DNA of 35,850 nt from positions 1 through 35,850 of the forward strand of contig JBLHVV010000021.1 in the NCBI GenBank assembly GCA_047628755.1. Reading direction: 5' to 3'. Source of the stretch: Bermanella sp047628755 (GTDB lineage: Bacteria; Pseudomonadota; Gammaproteobacteria; Pseudomonadales; Oceanobacteraceae). Under the pieces are notes generated by a model that did not search any database, was not told where the DNA came from, and saw only the letters and a list, made by a program, of their open reading frames with translations. Position numbers and translations under genes: made by a program. Positions 8,314 through 16,567 of the stretch are shown here, piece after piece (position 1 is the stretch's first letter; every line of letters begins with the position of its first letter).

Positions 8314-8952
8314 ATGGCACTTGGATTAGTAGGTAAAAAAGCGGGTATGACCCGTATATTTACTGAAGACGGCGCTTCCATTCCAGTAACAGTTATTGAG
8401 ATTACACCTAACCGTGTATCTCAAATTAAAACAACTGATACTGATGGATACAACGCCGTACAAGTAACAGCAGGCGAGAAAAAGGCTTCACGCGTTTCTA
8501 AAGCTGCGGCAGGTCACTTTGCGAAGGCAAATGTAGCTGCAGGCAGTCGTTTGTTGGAATTCCGTACTGAAGAAGTAGCGGAATTCAGTGTTGGTGACGA
8601 ATTAACAGTAGCTCGCTTTGAAGCGGGTCAAACTGTTGATGTTACTGGCACATCTAAAGGTAAAGGTTTCCAAGGTGGTATCAAGCGCTGGAATTTCAGC
8701 ATGCAAGATGCGACTCACGGCAACTCCTTGTCTCACCGTTCAAACGGTTCTATCGGTCAATGCCAAACACCAGGTCGTGTTTGGAAAGGCAAAAAAATGT
8801 CTGGCCACATGGGCGCTGAACGCGTAACAACTCAAAACCTTGAGATTGTTCGCGTAGATGCGGAAAGCAACTTAATCCTGGTAAAAGGTGCGCTTCCGGG
8901 CTGCACTGGTGGTCAATTGATCATTAAGCCAGCGATCAAAGCTCGCGGATAA
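8314..8952 (+). CDS. rplC: 50S ribosomal protein L3
   Basis: This 212-residue protein begins MALGLVGKKAGMTRIF. The central GQCQTPGRVWKGKKMSGHMG segment reaches toward the peptidyl-transferase centre, and its glutamine is the site methylated by PrmB in E. coli. L3 is an early 50S assembly protein. The ATG at 8314 has AGAGG 7 bases upstream; an earlier in-frame start at 8266 adds 16 non-conserved residues that overlap the hairpin region. rplD follows after 11 bases. Confidence 0.97.
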   Translation: MALGLVGKKAGMTRIFTEDGASIPVTVIEITPNRVSQIKTTDTDGYNAVQVTAGEKKASRVSKAAAGHFAKANVAAGSRLLEFRTEEVAEFSVGDELTVARFEAGQTVDVTGTSKGKGFQGGIKRWNFSMQDATHGNSLSHRSNGSIGQCQTPGRVWKGKKMSGHMGAERVTTQNLEIVRVDAESNLILVKGALPGCTGGQLIIKPAIKARG

Positions 8953-8963
8953 GGGGGGAATCA

Positions 8964-9566
8964 ATGGATATTAATATTCAAGGTGGATCCACTGTTACAC
9001 TTTCAGATGCTGCTTTTGCTCGTGATTATAACGAAGCATTGGTTCATCAGTTAGTAACAGCCTACCTAGCAGGCGCCCGTCAAGGCTCTAAAGCACAGAA
9101 AAGTCGCTCAGATGTAAGCGGCGGCGGTGCAAAGCCATGGCGTCAAAAGGGTACTGGCCGAGCACGTGCTGGTACTTCTCGTGGTCCGATTTGGCGTAGT
9201 GGTGGTGTAACATTTGCTGCACGCCCTCGTGACTTCGATCAAAAGTTAAACAAAAAGATGTATCGCGCAGCGATGCAGGCTATTTGGTCTGAGCTTGTTC
9301 GTCAGGATCGTTTAGTAGTAGTAGATAGCTTTGATGTGAGTGATCACAAAACTAAAGCGTTTGCCGCTAAATTATCTAGCATGGATTTAACTAACGTTCT
9401 TATTGTTGATGCAGAAGTTAACAAGAACGTTTATCTAGCGTCTCGCAATCTACCAAACGTAGCTGTTGCTGAAGCTGATGGTGTTGATCCTGTTAGTCTG
9501 ATTTCTTTCGAGAAAGTGCTTGTAACAGTTGCCGCACTTAAGAAAGTTGAGGAGATGTTAGGATGA
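8964..9566 (+). CDS. rplD: 50S ribosomal protein L4
   Basis: This 200-residue protein matches the family length. The extended loop that lines the exit tunnel is visible as GGGAKPWRQKGTGRARAG with RSGGVTFAARPRDF (about 51-92); in other bacteria changes in this loop affect macrolide sensitivity. In E. coli L4 represses its own operon at transcription and translation. Its stop overlaps the rplW start in ATGA, indicating coupled translation. Confidence 0.97.
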   Translation: MDINIQGGSTVTLSDAAFARDYNEALVHQLVTAYLAGARQGSKAQKSRSDVSGGGAKPWRQKGTGRARAGTSRGPIWRSGGVTFAARPRDFDQKLNKKMYRAAMQAIWSELVRQDRLVVVDSFDVSDHKTKAFAAKLSSMDLTNVLIVDAEVNKNVYLASRNLPNVAVAEADGVDPVSLISFEKVLVTVAALKKVEEMLG

Positions 9567-9859
9567 ACCAAGAGCGTATATATAAAGTTCTACTTGGGCC
9601 TCATATCTCTGAGAAAGCAACAGTTGTAGCGGATAGAGACGGCCAGTTCGTTTTCCGTGTAGCACCTGACGCAACCAAGCCAGAAATAAAAGCAGCCGTT
9701 GAGTTCTTATTCGAAGTTAAAGTTCGAAATGTACAAGTTCTTAACATTAAAGGTAAAACCAAGCGTACAGCGCGTGGAATTGGCAAGCGAAACGGTCTGC
9801 GTAAAGCATACGTTCGTTTAGCTGACGGTCACGACATTGACTTCGCTGACGTCGAGTAA
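9563..9859 (+). CDS. rplW: 50S ribosomal protein L23
   Basis: This 98-residue protein begins MNQERIYKVLLGPHISEKAT and contains KVRNVQVLNIKGKTKR. L23 sits at the tunnel exit, where trigger factor, SRP and the translocon dock. The start codon overlaps the rplD stop by four bases. rplB follows after 15 bases with GGAG as SD. Confidence 0.96.
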   Translation: MNQERIYKVLLGPHISEKATVVADRDGQFVFRVAPDATKPEIKAAVEFLFEVKVRNVQVLNIKGKTKRTARGIGKRNGLRKAYVRLADGHDIDFADVE

Positions 9860-9874
9860 TAAGGAGTAGTTAAG

Positions 9875-10699
9875 ATGGCATTATTAAAAACCAAGCCAAC
9901 TTCTGCCGGACGTCGTCACGTTGTTAAGGTCGTTAATTCGGATCTTCACAAAGGTCGTCCGCACTCTGCATTGACAGAGAAGCAAAGTAAGTCTGGTGGT
10001 CGTAATAACAACGGTCGTATCACTACTCGTCATATTGGCGGTGGTCATAAGCAGTTATACCGTATTGTTGATTTTAAGCGTAACAAAGATGGCATTCCAG
10101 CCAAAGTTGAACGTTTAGAGTACGATCCAAACCGTAGCGCAAACATTGCATTAGTATGTTATGCCGATGGTGAACGTCGTTACATTCTAGCCCCTAAAGG
10201 CTTGAATGCTGGTGATCAAATCATCTCTGGCGAAACTGCACCTATTAAAGTGGGTAGCACGATGGCGGTACGTAACTTGCCTTTGGGTAGTGTTATACAC
10301 AACATCGAACTGAAACCTGGTAAAGGCGGCCAAATGGCTCGCTCTGCAGGAACTTCAGCGCAGTTAATCGCAAAAGAAGGCGCGTATGTAACATTGCGTC
10401 TTCGTTCAGGTGAAATGCGTAAGATTCTTGCTGACTGTCGTGCCACATTGGGCGAAGTAAGCAATTCAGAACACAGCCTTCGTCAATTAGGTAAAGCTGG
10501 TGCAAGTCGCTGGCGTGGTGTTCGTCCTACTGTTCGTGGTGTAGCAATGAACCCGGTAGATCACCCACATGGTGGTGGTGAAGGTCGTACTTCAGGTGGT
10601 CGTCACCCAGTATCTCCTTGGGGTGTACCGACTAAAGGCTATAAAACTCGTAAGAATAAGCGTACTGACAAGCTAATTGTCCGTCGCCGTTCTAAATAA
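9875..10699 (+). CDS. rplB: 50S ribosomal protein L2
   Basis: This 274-residue protein has the conserved C-terminal signature NPVDHPHGGGEG (about 225-236), which includes the histidine required for peptidyl-transferase function and subunit bridging. The N-terminus MALLKTKPTSAGRR is slightly divergent from the usual form, but the remainder is full length, with the OB and SH3-like domains. L2 binds domain IV of 23S rRNA. Confidence 0.97.
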   Translation: MALLKTKPTSAGRRHVVKVVNSDLHKGRPHSALTEKQSKSGGRNNNGRITTRHIGGGHKQLYRIVDFKRNKDGIPAKVERLEYDPNRSANIALVCYADGERRYILAPKGLNAGDQIISGETAPIKVGSTMAVRNLPLGSVIHNIELKPGKGGQMARSAGTSAQLIAKEGAYVTLRLRSGEMRKILADCRATLGEVSNSEHSLRQLGKAGASRWRGVRPTVRGVAMNPVDHPHGGGEGRTSGGRHPVSPWGVPTKGYKTRKNKRTDKLIVRRRSK

Positions 10700-10716
10700 C
10701 GGATAGGGTGAATTAA

Positions 10717-10992
10717 ATGCCACGTTCATTAAAGAAAGGTCCATTTGTTGACCATCACCTTATGGCTAAGGTTGAATCCGCTCTAGAAAAGGGAGATCGC
10801 AAACCAATTAAGACTTGGTCACGTCGATCTACTATTTTCCCTGAGTTTGTTGGTTTGACTATTGCAGTCCATAATGGTCGTCAACATGTACCAGTACTTG
10901 TAAGCGAAGAAATGGTTGGGCACAAGTTAGGCGAATTCGCCGGGACTCGTACCTATAAAGGTCACGTTGCTGATAAAAAGGCTAAGAGGTAA
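10717..10992 (+). CDS. rpsS: 30S ribosomal protein S19
   Basis: This 91-residue protein begins MPRSLKKGPFVDHHL, the classic S19 start, and contains GHKLGEFAGTRTYKGH. S19 forms a complex with S13 in the 30S head near the A-site. It lies 17 bases after rplB and 6 bases before rplV. Confidence 0.97.
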   Translation: MPRSLKKGPFVDHHLMAKVESALEKGDRKPIKTWSRRSTIFPEFVGLTIAVHNGRQHVPVLVSEEMVGHKLGEFAGTRTYKGHVADKKAKR

Positions 10993-10998
10993 TTTGAG

Positions 10999-11331
10999 AT
11001 GGAAACAGTCGCTAAACTAAAAAGCGCTCGTCTTTCTGCTCAGAAAGCCAGATTAGTTGCGGATCAAATCCGCGGTAAATCAGTAGCAGACGCTTTAAAC
11101 ATTTTGTCTTTCAGCCCTAAAAAGGGTGCAGATTTAATCAAGAAAGTTCTTGAATCTGCAATCGCAAACGCTGAGCACAACGATGGTGCTGACGTAGACG
11201 AGCTGGAAGTGTCTACCATCTTCGTTGACGAAGCTATGACTATGAAACGTATTCGCCCTCGTGCGAAGGGACGCGCAGATCGCATTCTAAAACGTTCATG
11301 TCATATCACCGTTAAGGTAACAGAGGTCTAA
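10999..11331 (+). CDS. rplV: 50S ribosomal protein L22
   Basis: This 110-residue protein has the N-terminal AKLKSARLSAQKARLVADQI segment that contacts all 23S domains. Its beta-hairpin loop, MTMKRIRPRAKGRADRILKR (about 82-101), extends into the exit tunnel. It sits between rpsS and rpsC with gaps of a few bases. Confidence 0.97.
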   Translation: METVAKLKSARLSAQKARLVADQIRGKSVADALNILSFSPKKGADLIKKVLESAIANAEHNDGADVDELEVSTIFVDEAMTMKRIRPRAKGRADRILKRSCHITVKVTEV

Positions 11332-11335
11332 GGTT

Positions 11336-12028
11336 ATGGGTCAGAAAGTACATCCTACGGGCATGCGCCTGGGCATTACCAAAGATCACAACTCTGTTTG
11401 GTATGCTGGAAAAGATAAGTATGCAGATCAACTGCTAACCGATATTCAAGTTCGTTCTCTTATTGAGAAACGTCTTGAGAAAGCATCAGTGAGTAAAGTT
11501 GTAATTGAGCGTCCAGCTCAGACTGCTAAAATCACCATTCACACAGCCCGTCCAGGCATCGTGATTGGTAAAAAAGGTGAAGACGTGGACCGCTTACGTA
11601 AAGACGTAGCGGACATGATGGGTGTTCCCGTTCATCTTAACATTGAAGAGATTCGCAAGCCTGATCTTGATGCGAAGCTTGTTGGCCAGTCAGTAGCTAG
11701 CCAATTAGAGCGTCGTGTAATGTTCCGTCGTGCCATGAAGCGTGCAGTTCAAAATGCAATGCGTGGTGGTGCTCAGGGCATTAAGATTCAAGTAAGCGGT
11801 CGTTTAGGCGGTGCAGAAATTGCTCGTGCAGAATGGTACCGTGAAGGCCGAGTGCCTCTACATACTCTTCGTGCAGATATCGATTATGCTACCTACGAAG
11901 CTCACACAACTTATGGTGTTATTGGCATCAAGGTGTGGATCTTCAAAGGCGAAATCCTTGGTGGTATCGATGAAGTTCGTGCCCGCGCTAAAAGTGGCGG
12001 TGCTAAAAAGCAACGCCAAGCGAAGTAA
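11336..12028 (+). CDS. rpsC: 30S ribosomal protein S3
   Basis: This 230-residue protein begins MGQKVHPTGMRLGITKDHNS. A KH-type domain with GIVIGKKGEDVDRLRKDV (about 75-92) binds RNA. S3 lies at the mRNA entry channel and, with S4 and S5, takes part in mRNA unwinding. The C-terminal half contains the S3_C domain (GRLGGAEIARAEWYREG). Confidence 0.97.
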   Translation: MGQKVHPTGMRLGITKDHNSVWYAGKDKYADQLLTDIQVRSLIEKRLEKASVSKVVIERPAQTAKITIHTARPGIVIGKKGEDVDRLRKDVADMMGVPVHLNIEEIRKPDLDAKLVGQSVASQLERRVMFRRAMKRAVQNAMRGGAQGIKIQVSGRLGGAEIARAEWYREGRVPLHTLRADIDYATYEAHTTYGVIGIKVWIFKGEILGGIDEVRARAKSGGAKKQRQAK

Positions 12029-12042
12029 GGGGAGCGTAGAAG

Positions 12043-12453
12043 ATGTTACAACCTAAACGCACAAAATTCCGTAAAATGATGAAAGGCCGCAACCGCGGTC
12101 TTGCAAAAGGCAGCAAAGTTAGCTTCGGTCAATACGGCCTAAAAGCTACCGGTCGCGGTCGCATCACTGCACGTCAAATTGAATCGGCTCGTCGTGCGAT
12201 GAACCGTAAAATTAAACGTGGCGGTAAAATCTGGATCCGTATCTTTCCTGATAAGCCGATTACCAGCAAACCTCTTGAGGTTCGTCAGGGTAAAGGTAAG
12301 GGTAACGTTGAATACTGGGTTTGCCAGATTCAGCCAGGTCGTGTCCTTTATGAGATGGAAGGTGTTACTGAAGAGCTAGCGCGTGAAGCGTTTGCACTTG
12401 CAGCGGCTAAACTTCCTATTGCAACTCAGTTTGTTACTCGGACGGTGATGTAA
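12043..12453 (+). CDS. rplP: 50S ribosomal protein L16
   Basis: This 136-residue protein begins MLQPKRTKFRKMMKGRNRG and carries VRQGKGKGNVEYWV (about 81-94), with the arginine that is hydroxylated in E. coli L16. E. coli has Met where this protein has Gln after that arginine. L16 helps position the A-site tRNA. The last base of its stop is the first base of the rpmC ATG. Confidence 0.97.
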   Translation: MLQPKRTKFRKMMKGRNRGLAKGSKVSFGQYGLKATGRGRITARQIESARRAMNRKIKRGGKIWIRIFPDKPITSKPLEVRQGKGKGNVEYWVCQIQPGRVLYEMEGVTEELAREAFALAAAKLPIATQFVTRTVM

Positions 12454-12644
12454 TGAAAGCACAAGACTTACGTGAAAAATCTGTCGATGAGCTTGGAACC
12501 GAGCTTAAAGATTTGTTAGCGGACCAATTTAAATACCGCATGCAAAAGGCGACTGGCCAACTAGGTCAATCTCATTTGCTGAGGGAAGTACGACGCGACA
12601 TCGCTCGTGTTAAAACTATCATCAACCAGAAAGCAGGTAATTGA
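12453..12644 (+). CDS. rpmC: 50S ribosomal protein L29
   Basis: This 63-residue protein forms two helices: MKAQDLREKSVDELGTELKD, then QFKYRMQKATGQL and the conserved VRRDIARVKTI. L29 sits near the tunnel exit beside L23. The start overlaps the rplP stop by one base, and rpsQ starts two bases after its stop. Confidence 0.96.
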   Translation: MKAQDLREKSVDELGTELKDLLADQFKYRMQKATGQLGQSHLLREVRRDIARVKTIINQKAGN

Positions 12645-12646
12645 TA

Positions 12647-12907
12647 ATGGCTGAAGCGATAGTACGTACCCTTCAAGGTAAGGTCGTTAGCGACAAAATG
12701 GACAAAACTGTTACTGTTATGATTGAGCGCCGCGTAAAGCACCCAATCTACGGTAAATTTGTTAAACGCTCCACTAAGCTGCACGCGCATGACGAACAAA
12801 ACGAATGTCTAATTGGTGACACCGTGACTGTTCGTGAATGTCGTCCGCTATCAAAATCCAAATCTTGGATGCTGGTTAGCGTTGACGAACGTGCAACCAA
12901 GGTGTAA
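12647..12907 (+). CDS. rpsQ: 30S ribosomal protein S17
   Basis: This 86-residue OB-fold protein begins MAEAIVRTLQGKVVSDKMDK and contains RRVKHPIYGKFVKRSTKLHAHDE with the signature DTVTVRECRPLSKSKSW. S17 is a primary 16S-binding protein. An in-frame TTG at 12641 is closer to rpmC, but the ATG at 12647 matches the family start, so I use that. It is the last gene of the S10 operon; 27 bases follow before rplN. Confidence 0.96.
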   Translation: MAEAIVRTLQGKVVSDKMDKTVTVMIERRVKHPIYGKFVKRSTKLHAHDEQNECLIGDTVTVRECRPLSKSKSWMLVSVDERATKV

Positions 12908-12934
12908 GCCCAGGAATTATAGGAGCTATAAACC

Positions 12935-13303
12935 ATGATTCAAACTCAATCAATGCTTGAAGTTGCTGATAATAGCGGCGCAAAGCGCGTAATGTGTATT
13001 AAAGTACTAGGCGGTTCACACCGTCGTTACGCGCGAGTAGGCGATCTGATTAAAGTTACTGTTAAGGAAGCAATTCCACGCGGTAAAGTTAAAAAAGGTC
13101 AAGTACTTGATGCTGTTGTTGTACGCACCCGCTCAGGTGTTCGTCGTCAAGATGGATCTTTGATCAAATTTGACTCGAATGCTGCGGTTTTGCTTAATGC
13201 AAGCCAAGCACCAATCGGTACTCGTATCTTCGGGCCTGTGACTCGTGAACTTCGTAATGAAAAGTTCATGAAGATTGTATCACTCGCTCCTGAAGTACTT
13301 TAG
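12935..13303 (+). CDS. rplN: 50S ribosomal protein L14
   Basis: This 122-residue protein begins MIQTQSMLEVADNSGAKR and contains GDLIKVTVKEAIPRGKVKKG. L14 contacts 16S rRNA in an intersubunit bridge. It is the first gene of the spc operon in the E. coli arrangement. AGGAGC precedes the start; I see no separate promoter or terminator in the short gap before it. Confidence 0.97.
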   Translation: MIQTQSMLEVADNSGAKRVMCIKVLGGSHRRYARVGDLIKVTVKEAIPRGKVKKGQVLDAVVVRTRSGVRRQDGSLIKFDSNAAVLLNASQAPIGTRIFGPVTRELRNEKFMKIVSLAPEVL

Positions 13304-13313
13304 GAGACTGAAA

Positions 13314-13631
13314 ATGAAAAAAATTCGTCGTGAAGATGAAGTGATTGTTATCACAGGTAAAGACAAGGGTAAGCGCGGCACAGTAAATGCCGTACTTCCC
13401 GACGGTCGTTTGATCGTTGCCGGTGTTAATATGATCAAGAAACACCAAAAGCCAAATCCATACTTAGGTCAACCTGGTGGTATCGTTGAAAAGGAAGCTG
13501 GAATACAAGCTTCTAACGTTGCTATCTTTAACTCTAAGTCTGGCCAAGCAGATCGTGTTGGTTTCTCAGTGCTTGAAGACGGACAAAAAGTTCGTATCTT
13601 CAAATCCACTGGCGAACAGCTAGACGCATAA
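13314..13631 (+). CDS. rplX: 50S ribosomal protein L24
   Basis: This 105-residue protein has a KOW motif, VITGKDKGKRGTVNAVLPDG (about 11-30). L24 is an assembly-initiating 23S-binding protein. The start at 13314 has TAGGAG formed by the end of rplN; a longer frame from 13275 overlaps rplN and is rejected. The rplX-rplE junction is the region where S8 represses the spc operon in E. coli. Confidence 0.96.
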   Translation: MKKIRREDEVIVITGKDKGKRGTVNAVLPDGRLIVAGVNMIKKHQKPNPYLGQPGGIVEKEAGIQASNVAIFNSKSGQADRVGFSVLEDGQKVRIFKSTGEQLDA

Positions 13632-13641
13632 GGGTGCCACT

Positions 13642-14181
13642 ATGTCTCGTTTAAAAGATTTATACAAAAGCGAAGTGGTAGCCAAACTGCAAGAAGAATT
13701 TGGCTATCAAAATGTTATGCAAGTGCCGAAAGTAACCAAAATCACCCTAAATATGGGTGTTGGTGAAGGCATTGGCGACAAGAAGCAAGTCGAAGCTGCA
13801 GTAGTGGACTTAGAAACCCTAGCCGGTCAAAAGGTTGTGGTAACTAAAGCTCGCAAATCTGTCGCAGGCTTTAAAGTTCGAGAAGGCTGGCCTATTGGCG
13901 TTAAAGTGACTCTACGTGCAGAACGCATGTGGGAATTCATGGATCGTCTAGTAGACATTGCCTTACCACGTGTACGTGACTTCCGCGGCCTGAACGGTAA
14001 ATCGTTCGACGGTCGTGGTAATTACAGCATGGGTGTGAAAGAACAGATCATTTTCCCTGAAATCGAATACGATAAAGTGGATAAAATTCGTGGTCTGGAC
14101 ATCACCGTGACAACTACTGCCAATACTAACGATGAAGGCCGTGCACTACTTCGCGCACTGAACTTCCCGTTCCGTACATAA
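13642..14181 (+). CDS. rplE: 50S ribosomal protein L5
   Basis: This 179-residue protein begins MSRLKDLYKSEVVAKLQEEF and contains VPKVTKITLNMGVGEG and the C-terminal ALLRALNFPFRT. L5 binds 5S rRNA in the central protuberance. It starts 10 bases after rplX. Confidence 0.97.
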   Translation: MSRLKDLYKSEVVAKLQEEFGYQNVMQVPKVTKITLNMGVGEGIGDKKQVEAAVVDLETLAGQKVVVTKARKSVAGFKVREGWPIGVKVTLRAERMWEFMDRLVDIALPRVRDFRGLNGKSFDGRGNYSMGVKEQIIFPEIEYDKVDKIRGLDITVTTTANTNDEGRALLRALNFPFRT

Positions 14182-14191
14182 GGAGTAGGAC

Positions 14192-14497
14192 ATGGCAAAA
14201 ATTTCGATGAAACAGCGCGAGCTGAAACGCGAAAAATTAGTAGCAAAATATGCTGAAAAGCGTGATGCGTTACGTGCAATTATAAAATCTCATACATCTT
14301 CGGAAGAAGAAGTATGGAATGCGCAAATGGCGCTACAAAAATTGCCACGTGATTCGTCACCAGCTCGTCAGCAAAATCGTTGTCAAATGACGGGACGCCC
14401 ACATGGCGTTTACCGTAAGTTCAAACTTTCTCGCATTATGATTCGCGAGCAAGGAATGATGGGCAACATCCCAGGCCTGAAAAAGGCCAGTTGGTAA
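14192..14497 (+). CDS. rpsN: 30S ribosomal protein S14
   Basis: This 101-residue protein is the long, zinc-free form, with only one cysteine in NRCQMTGRPHGVYRKF and no CxxC pairs. S14 is a late-assembly protein of the 30S head. The start is 10 bases after rplE with AGGAG as SD. A 64-base gap with a hairpin follows, longer than elsewhere in this operon. Confidence 0.97.
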   Translation: MAKISMKQRELKREKLVAKYAEKRDALRAIIKSHTSSEEEVWNAQMALQKLPRDSSPARQQNRCQMTGRPHGVYRKFKLSRIMIREQGMMGNIPGLKKASW

Positions 14498-14508
14498 GCA
14501 TTTCCATT

Positions 14509-14530
14509 GGGGTCTAGTTTTCTAGGCTCC
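14509..14530 (+). other. Hairpin in the rpsN-rpsH gap
   Basis: GGGGTCTAG at 14509-14517 can pair with CTAGGCTCC at 14522-14530 (nine pairs, two of them G-U) around a TTTT loop. No T run follows, so it is not a terminator. It may be an mRNA processing or protein-binding element; the S8 target in E. coli is nearby but lies at rplX-rplE. Confidence 0.4.
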
Positions 14531-14561
14531 CTTGGTAGCTGCACAACAGAGAGGTTAAAGT

Positions 14562-14954
14562 ATGAGTATGCAAGATACTTTGGCGGATATGATAACTCGT
14601 ATTCGCAATGCGCAGGGCGCTGGTAAAGCCACTGTTGCAATGCCTTCTTCCAAAGTGAAGGCGTCGGTAGCTGAAGTTCTAAAGAGCGAAGGTTACATTG
14701 CAGATTTTGAGGTTGACGGAAGCGTTAAACCCACATTAAGTATCGATCTTAAGTATTACGAAGGTAAGCCTGTTATTGAAACAATTAAACGTGTTTCTCG
14801 TCCAGGTCTTCGTACATACAAAGGTTCGACCGAATTGCCTAAAGTTGAAGCGGGTCTTGGTATTGCTATCATTTCCACTTCCAAAGGTATCATGACTGAT
14901 CGTGCGGCTCGCGCTGCTGGTATCGGTGGTGAAGTGATTTGTACGGTATTTTAA
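14562..14954 (+). CDS. rpsH: 30S ribosomal protein S8
   Basis: This 130-residue protein begins MSMQDTLADMITRIRNAQ and ends with the conserved GIGGEVICTVF. S8 binds the central domain of 16S rRNA and in E. coli is the translational repressor of the spc operon. GAGAGG precedes the ATG at 14562. A second in-frame ATG two codons later is possible, but the MSMQD start matches the family. Confidence 0.97.
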   Translation: MSMQDTLADMITRIRNAQGAGKATVAMPSSKVKASVAEVLKSEGYIADFEVDGSVKPTLSIDLKYYEGKPVIETIKRVSRPGLRTYKGSTELPKVEAGLGIAIISTSKGIMTDRAARAAGIGGEVICTVF

Positions 14955-14966
14955 GGGGAGTTTGAG

Positions 14967-15500
14967 ATGTCTCGTATAGCAAAAGCTCCTGTTGCCTTAC
15001 CGGCTGGCGTTGAAGTGAAAATTTCTGACGCGCAGATCACTGTAAAAGGTAAACAAGGATCATTAGATCTAAGCCTGCATTCTTCTGTTGAAGTTAAACA
15101 AGAAGACAATGTGCTGCTTTTTGGAACCCGTGGTGGTGACAAAGGCGCACTTGCAATGGCAGGTACATTCCGTTCACTGGTTAACAACATGGTTACAGGT
15201 GTTACCCAGGGATTTGAAAAGAAACTTATATTGCAAGGTGTTGGTTACCGTGCAAAAGCTTCTGGCAAAGTCCTGAACTTATCTCTGGGGTTTTCACACC
15301 CAGTTGACTATCAGCTTCCTGATGGCGTTACTGCTGAAACACCTACTCAAACCGAGATTGTAATCAAGGGTTTGGATAAGCAGCAAGTAGGCCAGGTAGC
15401 GGCGGAAATTCGCGCTTATCGTCCACCAGAGCCTTATAAAGGCAAAGGCGTACGTTATGCTGACGAACATGTTCGTCGTAAAGAAGCTAAGAAGAAATAG
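14967..15500 (+). CDS. rplF: 50S ribosomal protein L6
   Basis: This 177-residue protein begins MSRIAKAPVALPAGVEV. It has two tandem alpha/beta domains and the signature PEPYKGKGVRYADEHVRRKE near the C-terminus. L6 lies near the sarcin-ricin loop and the factor-binding site. It follows rpsH by 12 bases. Confidence 0.97.
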   Translation: MSRIAKAPVALPAGVEVKISDAQITVKGKQGSLDLSLHSSVEVKQEDNVLLFGTRGGDKGALAMAGTFRSLVNNMVTGVTQGFEKKLILQGVGYRAKASGKVLNLSLGFSHPVDYQLPDGVTAETPTQTEIVIKGLDKQQVGQVAAEIRAYRPPEPYKGKGVRYADEHVRRKEAKKK

Positions 15501-15509
15501 GGTTAAGTC

Positions 15510-15860
15510 ATGAACGAGAAGAAAACAGCGCGTATTCGTCGTGCTCGCCGCGCTCGTGTCAAAATGCGCGAGCTTGGTGCGACCCGTCTATGTGTGAATC
15601 GTACACCACGTCACATTTACGCACAGATTATTTCGTCCGATGGTGCCAACATTTTAGCGACCGCCTCCACTGTAGAGAAAGATCTGCGTGAAGGTAAAAC
15701 TGGTAACGCTGAAGCTGCGGCAAAAGTAGGTCAGCTAATTGCTGAACGTGCTATTGCTAAGGGCATTAAAAAAGTTGCATTTGATCGATCTGGGTTTAAA
15801 TACCACGGCCGCTTAAAAGCATTAGCTGACGCAGCTCGCGACGGCGGACTGGAATTCTAA
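15510..15860 (+). CDS. rplR: 50S ribosomal protein L18
   Basis: This 116-residue protein begins MNEKKTARIRRARRARVKMR. The C-terminal FDRSGFKYHGRLKALADAARDGGLEF is typical of L18, which binds 5S rRNA with L5. It starts 9 bases after rplF. Confidence 0.97.
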   Translation: MNEKKTARIRRARRARVKMRELGATRLCVNRTPRHIYAQIISSDGANILATASTVEKDLREGKTGNAEAAAKVGQLIAERAIAKGIKKVAFDRSGFKYHGRLKALADAARDGGLEF

Positions 15861-15870
15861 GGGGCGTAAC

Positions 15871-16380
15871 ATGGCAAATGAACGTGTAGAACGCAATGGC
15901 GAAGGCGACCTTCAAGAGAAGTTAGTCCAAGTTAACCGCGTTGCAAAAGTAGTTAAAGGTGGTCGTATCTTCGGCTTCACTGCTCTAACAGTAGTGGGCG
16001 ATGGTAAAGGCCGTGTAGGTTTTGGTCGTGGTAAGGCTCGTGAAGTTCCAACAGCTATTCAAAAAGCTATGGATAACGCGAAGCGTAACATGATTGATGT
16101 GAAACTTGACGGTGACACATTGCAGTACCCAGTTAAGTCGTCTCACGGCGGCTCAAAGGTGTACATGCAACCAGCCTCACAAGGTACCGGTATTATTGCC
16201 GGCGGCGCAATGCGTGCCGTACTTGAAATGGTGGGTGTTCACAATGTTCTGGCGAAGTGCTACGGCTCTACGAATCCAGTTAACGTTGTACGTGCAACCG
16301 TGAATGGTCTACGTGAAATGCGTAGTCCGGAACAAGTTGCTGCCAAGCGCGGTAAATCTGTAGAAGAGATTCTGGGGTAG
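15871..16380 (+). CDS. rpsE: 30S ribosomal protein S5
   Basis: This 169-residue protein has the loop NRVAKVVKGGRIFGFTALTV (about 22-41). The loop is wild-type for the residues usually changed in spectinomycin-resistant S5, so no resistance change is apparent. S5 acts in decoding fidelity with S4 and S12 and in mRNA unwinding with S3 and S4. Confidence 0.97.
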   Translation: MANERVERNGEGDLQEKLVQVNRVAKVVKGGRIFGFTALTVVGDGKGRVGFGRGKAREVPTAIQKAMDNAKRNMIDVKLDGDTLQYPVKSSHGGSKVYMQPASQGTGIIAGGAMRAVLEMVGVHNVLAKCYGSTNPVNVVRATVNGLREMRSPEQVAAKRGKSVEEILG

Positions 16381-16386
16381 TCCGAC

Positions 16387-16566
16387 ATGGCAATAGTTAA
16401 AGTAACACAAACACGCAGTACAATTGGCAAGATACCTAAGCACATCGCTACGATGAAAGGCTTGGGGCTTCGCCGCATTGGTCACACAGTGGAACTAGAA
16501 GATACTGACGCGATTCGCGGCATGATCAACAAAGTTCACTACATGATTAAAGTTGAGGCAGAGTAA
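16387..16566 (+). CDS. rpmD: 50S ribosomal protein L30
   Basis: A 59-codon frame between rpsE and rplO reads MAIVKVTQTRSTIGKIPKH and then MKGLGLRRIGHTVELEDT, the L30 signature. Length and position (rpsE-rpmD-rplO) are as expected. The start lies 6 bases after the rpsE stop, and the rplO ATG begins 1 base after its stop. Confidence 0.96.
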   Translation: MAIVKVTQTRSTIGKIPKHIATMKGLGLRRIGHTVELEDTDAIRGMINKVHYMIKVEAE

Positions 16567-16567
16567 T

